DNA from: Gluconobacter sp. Dm-62
Lineage (GTDB): Bacteria > Pseudomonadota > Alphaproteobacteria > Acetobacterales > Acetobacteraceae
Assembly: GCF_018256155.1 (NCBI RefSeq)
Contig: NZ_JAERLY010000002.1
Span: 310,001 to 374,000, forward strand
Reading direction: 5' to 3'
Length of the DNA: 64,000 nucleotides
This document shows, piece after piece, positions 43,957 to 54,099 of this stretch (positions are counted from its first letter, which is position 1; each line of letters begins with the position of its first letter). The notes under the pieces were generated by a model that was not told the origin of the DNA, did no database searches, and saw only the letters and a list, made by a program, of their open reading frames with translations. A program made the position numbers and the translations under genes.

Positions 43957-44964
43957 TCAGACCTTTAAGGCAGCCTTCTCAGCCGTCTCCAGAAGACGCA
44001 GCATGTTACCACCCCAGATGGCAGAAATCTCTCTGTCACTGAAGCCAGCAGCCTGAAGAGCGCGCGTTACGTTCGCGGTCTCGGTCGCATCTCTCCAGCC
44101 CGGAATGCCACCCCCACCGTCAAAGTCGGAAGAAATGCCTACATGCTCCACGCCGATCCGATCGGCAATGTAGGATACATGCCGAACCAGATCCTCGACT
44201 GTTCCACCGCCGCCCTTCTTCAGAAACGATCCCATCGCGGTAACCTGGACCAGACCTCCCGTCTCTTTCAGACGATCGAGCTGTTCATCATCCAGATTGC
44301 GCGGATGATCGCACAGGGTTCGGGCACAGGAATGACTGGCGAAAACAGGCGTGGTGGAAGCCTCGGTGGCCTGCATCATGGTTGACTTCGCCGTATGTGA
44401 AACATCCACCAGAACCCCGGAACGGTTCATCGCCGCAATCGCCTCACGCCCCAGGTCCGACAGACCTTCGTGAAGTGTCTGGGCATCTCCCAGATCCTTG
44501 CGTGGGATGGCCGCATCTGCGAGCGCATTATGCCCATTATGGGTCAGCGTCATGTAACGTACGCCATATCGACGAGCGAGTTCCGCGATACGCTCCGGCT
44601 GGCCGCCCAGACCGTGCCCATTTTCAATTGCCGGAATGACGGCCAGATCGCCTGCCTTATAAGCTGCCCGGACATCTGCAGCTGTCCGGCAGACGCGCGC
44701 GCCATGGTCGCCCTGCCGTCCCTCAAGCCCTGCAATAACGTCCAGCATGCCCTGAACCCGCTCCCAGGCGTCCGCATGGCCCGCATCATCACGAGGCCCC
44801 TGCGGAATATATGCTGCAAGACAGACGGCCCGCAGACCGCCCTTGTGAGTCTTGGGAATATTCACCTGACGGGGCGTTTCTTCTGCCCAGGCATCCTGCT
44901 GGTCAGGCCAGGGAATATCGATATGGGAATCAAGTGTGAGGAGCGTGTCGTGAAGATCAATCAT
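43957..44964 (-). CDS. Membrane dipeptidase (M19, renal dipeptidase-like)
   Basis: 335 aa zinc-dependent dipeptidase of the amidohydrolase fold. The metal-binding DSHIDIPW near the N-terminus, the bridging Glu in AVIPAIENGHGLGG, YMTLTHNGHNALAD, LVDVSHTAKSTMM and GVEHVGISSDFDGGGGI are all present. There is no signal peptide, so it is probably cytoplasmic. It may hydrolyse dipeptides including D-amino-acid-containing ones; the substrate is not predictable. The start is ATG 44964, divergent from xthA by about 80 bases. Confidence 0.92.
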   Translation of the reverse strand: MIDLHDTLLTLDSHIDIPWPDQQDAWAEETPRQVNIPKTHKGGLRAVCLAAYIPQGPRDDAGHADAWERVQGMLDVIAGLEGRQGDHGARVCRTAADVRAAYKAGDLAVIPAIENGHGLGGQPERIAELARRYGVRYMTLTHNGHNALADAAIPRKDLGDAQTLHEGLSDLGREAIAAMNRSGVLVDVSHTAKSTMMQATEASTTPVFASHSCARTLCDHPRNLDDEQLDRLKETGGLVQVTAMGSFLKKGGGGTVEDLVRHVSYIADRIGVEHVGISSDFDGGGGIPGWRDATETANVTRALQAAGFSDREISAIWGGNMLRLLETAEKAALKV

Positions 44965-45045
44965 GGTTTGTTCTAGATCGGACGGGAATGCGTTATGTGC
45001 AAGAGGGCGCTTGTCAAAACGTTTGATCCGGTCGATCCAGTTTCC

Positions 45046-45843
45046 ATGCGTCTTATCACCTGGAACATCAATTCCCTTCGACTCAGGCTGCCTCTGCTGA
45101 AGCAGATCGTCGAACAGGAAAACCCGGACATCGTCTGTCTACAGGAAACGAAAGTCCCGGATCCCCTCTTCCCAGCTCAAGCTCTAGCCGAAATGGGGCT
45201 GCCCCATCAGGTTTATAGAGGCATGAAGAGCTATAACGGCGTGGCGATCCTGTCGCGCCATCCGCTGCAGAGCGTGGCGGGCACGCCTGACTGGTGCACC
45301 CGCTCCGATTGCCGGCATGTGGCTGCCAGCATTGCGACGCCAGCGGGGCCGATCCTCCTGCACGATTTCTATGTGCCGGCCGGCGGCGATATTCCTGATC
45401 CCGAGGAAAACGAAAAATTTGCCCATAAGCTGGCTTTCGTGGACGAAGCAACGGGCTGGTTCACCAGCACTCCGCCTGCCCGCAGCATTCTGGTTGGCGA
45501 TCTCAATATCGCGCCACTGGAGCATGACGTCTGGAGTCACAAGCAGCTTCTGAAGATCGTCAGTCACACGCCACCCGAGATCGAACGTCTCAAGGCGTGG
45601 ATGGCAACAGGTTTTCTGGATGCCATGCGCACGATCACCCCGGAGCCTGAAAAGCTCTATACGTGGTGGTCATACCGCAACAAGGACTGGAAGAAGTCCA
45701 ACCGGGGACGGCGGCTGGATCATGTGTGGATGACGCCAGACCTGATGCCGGGCCTGCGCAATGTCCGGGTTCTGCAGGACGTGCGGGACTGGGTCAGCCC
45801 CTCAGATCACGTCCCGGTCGTGCTGGATTTCGATCCAGCCTGA
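45046..45843 (+). CDS. xthA: Exodeoxyribonuclease III
   Basis: AP endonuclease / 3'-5' exonuclease of base-excision repair. 265 aa from ATG 45046 (MRLITWNINSLRLRLP); the open frame extends 17 codons upstream without similarity. VCLQETKVPD (metal Glu), YNGVAILSR, SILVGDLNIAPLEHDVW (Asp/Asn) and YTWWSYR, then RRLDHVWMT and SPSDHVPVVLDF (catalytic His) are intact. Confidence 0.95.
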   Translation: MRLITWNINSLRLRLPLLKQIVEQENPDIVCLQETKVPDPLFPAQALAEMGLPHQVYRGMKSYNGVAILSRHPLQSVAGTPDWCTRSDCRHVAASIATPAGPILLHDFYVPAGGDIPDPEENEKFAHKLAFVDEATGWFTSTPPARSILVGDLNIAPLEHDVWSHKQLLKIVSHTPPEIERLKAWMATGFLDAMRTITPEPEKLYTWWSYRNKDWKKSNRGRRLDHVWMTPDLMPGLRNVRVLQDVRDWVSPSDHVPVVLDFDPA

Positions 45844-45866
45844 CCCGTTACCCTCCCTGTCAGCCT

Positions 45867-46601
45867 TCAGGCTGACAGGCTGTCGGAGCCGATGACACCA
45901 CGGCCTTCCGGATCGAGACGGTACCCGCCCCCTTCCGTAATCAGCAGCGACGTACGCGCCGGATCGGGTTCGATCTTCTGACGCAGGCGGTAGATATGCG
46001 TTTCAAGCGTGTGGGTGGTAACGGCGGCGTTGTAGCCCCAGACCTCGTTCAGAAGAACCTGACGCGCCACCGGACGCTGACCTGCACGGTAAAGATACTT
46101 CAGGATCGCCGCTTCCTTCTCCGTCAGACGGATCCGGCGGTTACGGGCGGTCTCGACCAGCAGCTTGGCGGACGGACGGAAGGCATACGGCCCGATTTCA
46201 AAAACGGCATCTTCGCTGTTCTCGAAAATCCGAAGCTGGGCACGCAGACGCGCCAGAAGTTCGCCAATCCGGAAAGGCTTGGCGACGTAATCATTGGCGC
46301 CAGCATCCAGACCACGCACAACGTCGTGCTCGTCATCGGAGCCGGTCAGAATGATGATCGGCATGCGGACGCCTTCGCGTCGCAGCTCGGCGCAGAAATC
46401 GCGCCCGTCTCCGTCAGGGAGAGTGATATCGAGCAGCATGGCGTCATATCGGGCACCAGGCTTGGCGAGAAGTTCGCGCGCCGCGGCAACGGAGGTTGCC
46501 TCAACGGCTTCCAGTTCGCCGCCGTGCTGAAGCTGCTCCGCCAGAAGACGACGCAGCGTATCATCATCGTCAACAACCAGAATGGGGCGTGGACCTGCCA
46601 T
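45867..46601 (-). CDS. Orphan OmpR/PhoB-family response regulator
   Basis: 244 aa. A receiver domain (ILVVDDDDTL; phospho-Asp in MLLDITLPDGDG; TGSDDEHD; Lys in YVAKPF) joined to a C-terminal winged helix (RIRLTEKEAAILKYLYRAG, VLLNEVWGYNAAVTTHTLE, HIYRLRQKIEPDP). No histidine kinase gene is next to it. It is convergent with xthA and divergent from the L,D-transpeptidase-like gene. Its targets are unknown. Confidence 0.93.
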   Translation of the reverse strand: MAGPRPILVVDDDDTLRRLLAEQLQHGGELEAVEATSVAAARELLAKPGARYDAMLLDITLPDGDGRDFCAELRREGVRMPIIILTGSDDEHDVVRGLDAGANDYVAKPFRIGELLARLRAQLRIFENSEDAVFEIGPYAFRPSAKLLVETARNRRIRLTEKEAAILKYLYRAGQRPVARQVLLNEVWGYNAAVTTHTLETHIYRLRQKIEPDPARTSLLITEGGGYRLDPEGRGVIGSDSLSA

Positions 46602-46764
46602 AATAACCTGTCTCGTTCTATCGCGACGGAAGAAAAGTTACATCCGCAGAGGTCAGCGTTCGTAACTCGCGCATCCGGACTTACCATATCCCACTAACGG
46701 GGAAGAAAGCAGCATGCTCTCGAGCCAGACTATGGCAAGTACAGCTTAAAAAGGAAACAGCATT

Positions 46765-47277
46765 ATGACTAAAGCTATTTTGAAAACCGCTGGAGACCGC
46801 GCTTTTCTCCACTTCCAGGGCAAAATCGTTCCGGCTTTGACAGGTCGGCGCGGTCTGTCCCTTGACAAAGCGGAAGGAGATCTCTGCACCCCGGTCGGAG
46901 AGCTGCCGCTACGGCGTGTTCTTTATCGCGCAGACCGGACATCACGCCCGGTTTGCGGCGCTGCATTGCCCATCGAGCCTATCGGTCCGAATGACGGCTG
47001 GTGCGACGATCCGACCCACCCCGATTACAACAGCGCAGTCACTCTTCCACACCCTGCATCATGCGAAACTCTTTGGCGCGACGACCATGTCTACGATCTC
47101 TGCATTGTGATGGGATGGAACGATGACCCAGCCGAGTCGGGTCGCGGTTCGGCCATTTTCCTCCATCTGCCTCCAGCAAGCGGCTCTACGGAGGGCTGCA
47201 TCGCAGTGGAGGAAAAGGAGCTTCGTGCTCTCCTGCAGGGCGGTCTTTCCCACATCACCGTGGAAAAACCGTCATAA
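46765..47277 (+). CDS. L,D-transpeptidase-like (YkuD) protein with variant active site
   Basis: 170 aa YkuD-domain protein. A core LCTPVGELPLRRVLYR (the TP.G motif near the N-terminus), DLCIVMGWNDDPAESGRGSA and then IFLHLPPASGSTEGCIAVEE, where the usual SHGC reads STEGC. The catalytic Cys and the upstream His (FLHL) are kept. There is no signal peptide, which is odd for a peptidoglycan cross-linking enzyme. It may act on cytoplasmic peptide substrates or be exported by another route. It is convergent with the antiporter gene (seven bases between stops). Confidence 0.85.
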   Translation: MTKAILKTAGDRAFLHFQGKIVPALTGRRGLSLDKAEGDLCTPVGELPLRRVLYRADRTSRPVCGAALPIEPIGPNDGWCDDPTHPDYNSAVTLPHPASCETLWRDDHVYDLCIVMGWNDDPAESGRGSAIFLHLPPASGSTEGCIAVEEKELRALLQGGLSHITVEKPS

Positions 47278-47284
47278 GCCGACC

Positions 47285-49087
47285 TTATTCCGTCGATGGC
47301 GGGACCATGGACACCATATGATCGCCAGGCTGGGGCACGGATTTGTCATTGTCCTCGGCCGAACGGATCAGAATGCCGCCGTCCCGCCGCACCACGAGGA
47401 TGTCGAGCCGATTTTCATCTGTCCCAAAGGACGGGGCACTCTCTTCCGTGGCTTCCACTGCCACGAAGCGCCACCCCTGTTCGAACAGCGTATCGAACAG
47501 CGTGTAGTTCCAGGCAGGTTCACCCAGGACCTTGCCGCGCGCGTCGCGTGACAGGCCGTGATAGAAATCCAGCCGCGCCACACCGGGGCTGATCTGATAG
47601 ACGCGCTGCCGCCCCATGGTCGGCGCCAGATGCCCGCAGACCATTCCATTATAAATACCATCACCCGTCGTCGCGATCAGGTAATCCGCAGGCCGTTCTT
47701 CAAAGGATTCCTGCCCGTGCTGGGACAGGAGCTCTGCCCGCAGGACGGGAATATCCTGTCGCGTGGCGGGCATCAGCGCACTGGAGCGGTTGTCCACCAG
47801 CAGCACCGGAACCCCGGCCCTGCGCAGACAAGATGCAAAATTGATGGACCAGCCGCTGGCCCCCAGAATCGCAATTGCCGGATCATTGGACAGCGTGAGC
47901 TTCAACAGCCGTGCAATCGGCCCCAGCGAAAACCCGTGCAGGATCATCGTGACTGCAATCACGGCGAACACTGCGGGCATAATAAGATCGGCGGACTGAT
48001 ACCCCGCTTCCTTGAGGCTGATCCCCGCCTCACCGGCGACGGCCGCCGCAACGATACCGCGTGGTGCGATCCAGCCAACGAACAGCTTTTCCTTCCAGGG
48101 CATGCTCGTCCCCAGCGTGGACAGGAAAATGCCCAGAGGTCGGACGACAAACAGCACCACCACCGTTAGCGCGAAGATCGGAATGGAAAGCTGCGCCAGA
48201 ACATCGCGGTGCAGATCGGCCGTCAGCATAATGAACAGCACTGACACCACCAGAACCACGAGCGACTCTTTCATGCGCCGCAGTTCCGTAACGCCGGGGA
48301 TCTGAAGATTCGCCAGCGCCATGCCGAAAATCGTGACCGCCATCAGTCCCGCGCCACCCATTTCCAGGTTGCACAGGGAAAAGATCACCAGCGCCATCGA
48401 GATCAGCATCGGCGTCTTGAGGATTTCCGGCATCAGATCGCGCGTAAACAGGTAGCGGATCAGATAGGCCGGCAGGATCCCAGCAGACAGCGAAACCGCA
48501 ATCGCTCCTAGCAGGTCCGGCAGCGTATGCGTGAAGAATACATCCGCATGAACGTCCACATGTAGCATCATAAGCTGAAGGACGACAGCCGCCAGAATCG
48601 CTCCTAGCGGATCGTTGACGATGGCTTCCCAGCGCAGGAATGCCGCCACGCGCGGCTGAAGCTTGGCACTCCGCAGCAGCGGCAGAACCACCGTCGGCCC
48701 CGTCACGACGACGATCGCCCCGAACAGCATGGACGTGCCCCATTCCAGATGCGCCACATAATGCGCGGCCAGGGAGCCCAGGACCCAGTTGATCGGAAGT
48801 GCCAGCATCGTCAGGCGCGCAACGCCTTCTCCAGCCTCACGCAACTGGCGGAAATCCAGCGCCATGCCGCCTTCGAACACCACAAGCGCCACAAGCAGCG
48901 ACACCAATGGCCGGAACATCCATCCCATCGTCTCCGATGGATGAAGAATACCAAGCCCGGGTCCGAAGATCAGACCAAGCGAGAACAGAAGAACAATAGC
49001 CGGAAGCCGGAATCGCCAGGCGACCCACTGGGCCAGCATCCCCGCTCCGAAAGTCGAGGCGATGCCGATAAGAATGTCATATTGCAT
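47285..49087 (-). CDS. CPA-family cation:proton antiporter with C-terminal Rossmann domain
   Basis: 600 aa. About 12 transmembrane segments (from MQYDILIGIASTFGAGMLAQ to ADLIMPAVFAVIAVTMILHG), with VVVTGPTVVLPLLRS and the helix region NDPLGAILAAV expected to hold the ion-site Asp of NhaP/CPA1 exchangers. The C-terminal cytoplasmic part (AIAILGASGWSINFASCLR onwards) looks like a TrkA-N nucleotide-binding domain. It likely exchanges Na+ or K+ for protons and is gated by a ligand. The ion is not certain. Confidence 0.9.
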   Translation of the reverse strand: MQYDILIGIASTFGAGMLAQWVAWRFRLPAIVLLFSLGLIFGPGLGILHPSETMGWMFRPLVSLLVALVVFEGGMALDFRQLREAGEGVARLTMLALPINWVLGSLAAHYVAHLEWGTSMLFGAIVVVTGPTVVLPLLRSAKLQPRVAAFLRWEAIVNDPLGAILAAVVLQLMMLHVDVHADVFFTHTLPDLLGAIAVSLSAGILPAYLIRYLFTRDLMPEILKTPMLISMALVIFSLCNLEMGGAGLMAVTIFGMALANLQIPGVTELRRMKESLVVLVVSVLFIMLTADLHRDVLAQLSIPIFALTVVVLFVVRPLGIFLSTLGTSMPWKEKLFVGWIAPRGIVAAAVAGEAGISLKEAGYQSADLIMPAVFAVIAVTMILHGFSLGPIARLLKLTLSNDPAIAILGASGWSINFASCLRRAGVPVLLVDNRSSALMPATRQDIPVLRAELLSQHGQESFEERPADYLIATTGDGIYNGMVCGHLAPTMGRQRVYQISPGVARLDFYHGLSRDARGKVLGEPAWNYTLFDTLFEQGWRFVAVEATEESAPSFGTDENRLDILVVRRDGGILIRSAEDNDKSVPQPGDHMVSMVPPSTE

Positions 49088-49179
49088 GGATGTTCGGCAC
49101 GGGCTCCGCGTTATGGATACGAAGCGGTATCATATCCCGGATCAGCCGATGCACCTAAAATCTGGAATAATGTTCCGTC

Positions 49180-49704
49180 ATGACGCCTAACCTGTCGCAC
49201 TCCGACAAGGATATCCTGATCCGTCCCGCGCAGTCGCTGGATCGTGAAGGAATCTGGCGTCTCCTGTCACCCGTCCTGCGCAAGGCCGAGACCTATGCAC
49301 TGCCCCGTCACTGGGGCCGACGGCAGGCGCTGGCCTACTGGATGGATGTGGAGCATCGCGTGTATGTTGCGCAGACCCGCGACCATGAAATCGTCGGGAC
49401 GTTCTATCTTCAGGCCAACCAGAAAGGCGGTGGCGCGCATATCGCCAATGCCGGTTTTGTCGCGCGGCCCGGCTTTGGTGCGGGGCGTCTTATGGGTGAA
49501 CACGCCCTGTCGGAAGCCACGAAGCTCGGCTTCCGCGCCATGCAGTTCAATTTCGTCGTCAGCACGAACCAGCGTGCCATAGCTCTCTGGAAATCCCTTG
49601 GTTTCCGGGTGATCGGAATGCTTCCCGGCGCATTCGATCACCCATCCGAAGGCTATGTGGACGCGCTGGTTATGTGGAAGGACCTTCTGCCCCCGGCGCC
49701 GTAG
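49180..49704 (+). CDS. GNAT-family N-acetyltransferase
   Basis: 174 aa. ILIRPAQSLDREGIWRLL at the start and the acetyl-CoA loop NAGFVARPGFGAGRLMGEHA (V-x-x-x-x-R/G-x-G-x-G/A-like), then VVSTNQRAIALWKSLGFRVIG, the classic GNAT C-terminal motif. The substrate is unknown. Its last 35 bases overlap the 3' end of the convergent RsmB-like gene. Confidence 0.9.
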   Translation: MTPNLSHSDKDILIRPAQSLDREGIWRLLSPVLRKAETYALPRHWGRRQALAYWMDVEHRVYVAQTRDHEIVGTFYLQANQKGGGAHIANAGFVARPGFGAGRLMGEHALSEATKLGFRAMQFNFVVSTNQRAIALWKSLGFRVIGMLPGAFDHPSEGYVDALVMWKDLLPPAP

Positions 49705-51043
49705 AGGCAGTTTCAGCCGTCTCTGGTGCGTCTTCCGTCTTCACATCCGTCACGACCCGTTCCAGCACGCAGGCGAAGAAGCCGTCCGTGCCGTCCCGCA
49801 GTGGTGTCAGAGAGAACTGCGTCTTGTTCCGCAGGTCTGCGGGCAGAAGTTCGGACATCTGCTCTTTCGGCAGGCGCACGAAGTCTGTGCGGCGCTTGAG
49901 GAAACCGTCGATCTGCTGCCCGTTCTCACAGGCCAGAAGTGAACAGGTCGCATAGATAATGCGTCCGCCCGGCTTCACCAAAGATGCTGCACGATCAAGG
50001 ATCTGCGCCTGTTTGATGACAAGTTCCTGAATGTCTTCCGGCGTCAGACGCAGGCGTGCATCCGGGTTGCGTCGCCAGGTTCCGGTCCCCGAGCACGGTG
50101 CATCGACCAGTACCCGATCGAAACTGCCAGCACGACGTTTGGCCCATTTGTCTCCCGACACCAGAAGATGACGTTCGACGTTATGAACGCCTGCCCGACG
50201 CAGCCGCTTGACCGCCCCATCCAGACGCTTCTCATGCACGTCGCAGGCCACGATATGCCCGCGGTTTTCCATGGTCATCGCCAGTGCCAGCGTCTTGCCG
50301 CCCGCACCTGCGCAATAATCCAGAACCCGATGCTCGCCGCGCGCATCGGCAGCCGCCACCACAAGCTGGCTGCCCTCGTCCTGAATCTCGACCAGACCTT
50401 CCTTGAAAGCCTGTGTCGCCGTCACCGGCTGGCGTCCGTCAAGGCGCAGCCCCCAGGGTGAAAGCTTCGTCATTTCCGCCTGTAGCGATTCGCGACGAAG
50501 CTCCCGAACGGCCGTCTCGCGGCTTCCCTTGAGCAGATTGACACGAAGATCGAGCGTCGGCGTGCCCAGCATCGCCTCCATCTCGTCTGGCAGACGGCTG
50601 CCAAAGGTTTCGCGAAGGCCGCCTTCCAGCCAGTCCGGGTATTCAAGGCGCACGGCCAGAGGCTGCTTCTGGGTGGAAAGTTCTTTTCCTTCCAAACCCT
50701 TAAGCGCGATATCCTCACGTGATGTCAGAGGCTTCTGCGCATAACGCTCACCACTGAACAGCTTGCGCACATTCTCCATCGTCTCCCCACTGAGGAGAAG
50801 CGATGCTGAGCACACAAGGCGTGGGGAAATGTCGCCGGAAATATCCTTGAGATGCCATTGCAGCCGTCTCCAACCACGCAGGACGTCCCACACAATCGTG
50901 GAAATGGCGCGACGGTCACCGCCACCGATATAGCGGCGCTCGCGGAAAAAGGCGTTGGCTGTGGCGTCGGCTGGACGGCGGGGCGCATTCTGGATCGCAC
51001 AGAGCAGATCGATGGCGCCTGAAAGACGGGCTGCGGGGGTCAT
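49670..51043 (-). CDS. RsmB/NOP-family rRNA (cytosine-C5) methyltransferase
   Basis: 457 aa from ATG 51043 (MTPAARLSGAIDLLCAIQNA). N-terminal NusB-like helices, then the SAM domain: VLDYCAGAGGKTLALAM (motif I), DVHEKRLDGAVKRLRRAG, and VDAPCSGTGTWRRNPDARLR (motif IV, PC), with ATCSLLACENGQQIDGFL (motif VI, second catalytic Cys). Probably RsmB-like; closely related RlmI/RsmF types cannot be fully excluded. The 3' end overlaps the GNAT gene by 35 bases. It lies just downstream of guaB. Confidence 0.9.
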   Translation of the reverse strand: MTPAARLSGAIDLLCAIQNAPRRPADATANAFFRERRYIGGGDRRAISTIVWDVLRGWRRLQWHLKDISGDISPRLVCSASLLLSGETMENVRKLFSGERYAQKPLTSREDIALKGLEGKELSTQKQPLAVRLEYPDWLEGGLRETFGSRLPDEMEAMLGTPTLDLRVNLLKGSRETAVRELRRESLQAEMTKLSPWGLRLDGRQPVTATQAFKEGLVEIQDEGSQLVVAAADARGEHRVLDYCAGAGGKTLALAMTMENRGHIVACDVHEKRLDGAVKRLRRAGVHNVERHLLVSGDKWAKRRAGSFDRVLVDAPCSGTGTWRRNPDARLRLTPEDIQELVIKQAQILDRAASLVKPGGRIIYATCSLLACENGQQIDGFLKRRTDFVRLPKEQMSELLPADLRNKTQFSLTPLRDGTDGFFACVLERVVTDVKTEDAPETAETASTAPGAEGPST

Positions 51044-51099
51044 AGCGCCCCCGTAGCCCGTTTGGCCTCTCAATGCGAGAGGCTTTGATGCAGGAACGG

Positions 51100-52614
<1,515 letters not shown>

Positions 52615-52617
52615 TCA

Positions 52618-52635
52618 TGCGTCGTGAAAGACGCA
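52618..52635. repeat. Short hairpin in the guaB leader
   Basis: Six-base-pair inverted repeat TGCGTC/GACGCA with a six-base loop, 25-42 bases upstream of the guaB start codon. It may affect translation of guaB; this is only a structural observation. Confidence 0.35.
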
Positions 52636-52745
52636 ATGTGTGTGAACCGGAGGCCAGAAGGCCGACCGGCCGTTGGCGGGTCCTCATAGAGCACTTTGCC
52701 CCCTGAGGGGAAGTCTCTTTTTTGCGGTATTTTCTGAGGATTTCT

Positions 52746-52819
52746 TGGCTGGGAGACCTGGATTCGAACCAGGGCTGACCGGGTCAGAGCCGGTAGTTCT
52801 ACCGCTAAACTATCTCCCA
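52746..52819 (-). tRNA. tRNA-Gln (anticodon CUG)
   Basis: Read on the minus strand: acceptor TGGGAGA, D-arm GTTTAGCGGTAGAAC, anticodon stem-loop TACCGG-CTCTGAC-CCGGT giving anticodon CTG (decodes CAG), T-arm CCCTGGTTCGAATCCAGG, acceptor TCTCCCA, then discriminator G and an encoded CCA. All stems are paired. A single tRNA between guaB and the Ppx/GppA gene. Confidence 0.93.
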
Positions 52820-52977
52820 AGCGGTGAGAGGGTGTTTATCAACCGCCCCCATACGGCGCAAGAGGGGTTCGGACATTTTTTTGGAAAAAACTGATATTTT
52901 TCTTGCGAGTAAGGTCGCCCGCACCCCATGCTGCTTTTCCAAGGTCCCAGATCACGGGCAAGCGGGAGCCGAAACAC

Positions 52978-54099
52978 ATGATGAGGTACGGAACGGATCA
53001 CAACCTGTCAGGCCCGGTGCCTGTTCATGCGTCTGCACGACGTACGGGTCCGTTCTTTGGCGCCATTGATCTTGGCACCAATAACTGCCGTCTCATGATT
53101 GCGGCGGGTACGCCCAATGGTTTTCGTGTTGTGGACAGCTTCAATCGTTCGGTCCGTCTGGGCGAAGGCCTTCGGGCTAGTGGTCGTCTTGCTGAAGAGT
53201 CCATGAAGCGCGCCCTCGATGCACTCCGTATCTGTGCGGAACGTATGAAGCAGTGGCCCCTCGTTCATGTGCGTGCTGTTGCGACCGAAGCCTGCCGGCA
53301 GGCCGCCAATGGTCGAGAGTTTCTGGCCCGTGTGCAGCATGAAACCGGCCTGACCATCGACATCATCACGGCGCGTGAAGAAGCGGAACTGGCGCTGGAA
53401 AGCTGCTCCCCCCTCTTCCGTCAACCGGAACACAAACCTGTCCGTGCGGATCGCGGGGTCCTTTTTGATATTGGCGGCGGCTCTACTGAAGTCGCCTGGG
53501 TCCGGATCGACCCCGAGCGTCAGACCCAGACCCTGATCGGCACGACAAGCGTTCCCGTCGGCGTAATTACGCTTCAGGAAATGTTCGGTGAAGGCCATGG
53601 CCCTTCTTATGAGACGATGATCAGCCATGTTCAGGATTATCTGCAAGGCTTCGAGAACGTGCACCGCATCCGGCGGGAAGTCACGCATGGAAAGACGCGT
53701 CTGATCGGGACGTCCGGAACCGTGACGACGCTGGCCGGGGTGGCACTGTCACTGCCCCGCTATAACCGCGCGGCCATTGATGGACTGACTCTTCCCGGCC
53801 CCAGCATGGTTGATGCTATCGGAAGTCTGCGACGCCTGAACAATGACGAACTGGCGGATCATCCCTGCGTGGGAGCTGAGCGCATGAAATTCGTCCTGCC
53901 AGGCTGTGCAATCTTTGAGGCAATCCACCGTTTGTGGCCGGTTGAAGACGTAACGATTGCAGACCGGGGGTTGCGCGACGGGATGTTGCTGCGTATGGCC
54001 CGCGATCACGGTCAGCGTTCCGGCAAGGGACGCTATACGACCAGTCGCCATGCCACGCCCCGGTCACGGGGCCCATTCGGGACATATGCCACGATATGA
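52978..54099 (+). CDS. Ppx/GppA family exopolyphosphatase
   Basis: 373 aa actin-like ATPase-fold phosphatase acting on polyphosphate or (p)ppGpp. The phosphate loops are FGAIDLGTNNCRLMIA and LFDIGGGSTEVAWVRI. It lacks the long C-terminal domains of E. coli Ppx (about 510 aa) and is of the short type common in alphaproteobacteria. The start is ATG 52978; ATG 52981 and an upstream open frame are alternatives. The stop overlaps the rlmE start by four bases. Confidence 0.92.
   Translation: MMRYGTDHNLSGPVPVHASARRTGPFFGAIDLGTNNCRLMIAAGTPNGFRVVDSFNRSVRLGEGLRASGRLAEESMKRALDALRICAERMKQWPLVHVRAVATEACRQAANGREFLARVQHETGLTIDIITAREEAELALESCSPLFRQPEHKPVRADRGVLFDIGGGSTEVAWVRIDPERQTQTLIGTTSVPVGVITLQEMFGEGHGPSYETMISHVQDYLQGFENVHRIRREVTHGKTRLIGTSGTVTTLAGVALSLPRYNRAAIDGLTLPGPSMVDAIGSLRRLNNDELADHPCVGAERMKFVLPGCAIFEAIHRLWPVEDVTIADRGLRDGMLLRMARDHGQRSGKGRYTTSRHATPRSRGPFGTYATI

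Noticed and set aside
43781-43971. Specific assignment of the structured region as 6S RNA, SRP RNA or tmRNA
   Set aside because: None of the sequence hallmarks I know for these families (for example the SRP GGAAGCAGCC-type loop) is present, so only a generic structured region is reported.
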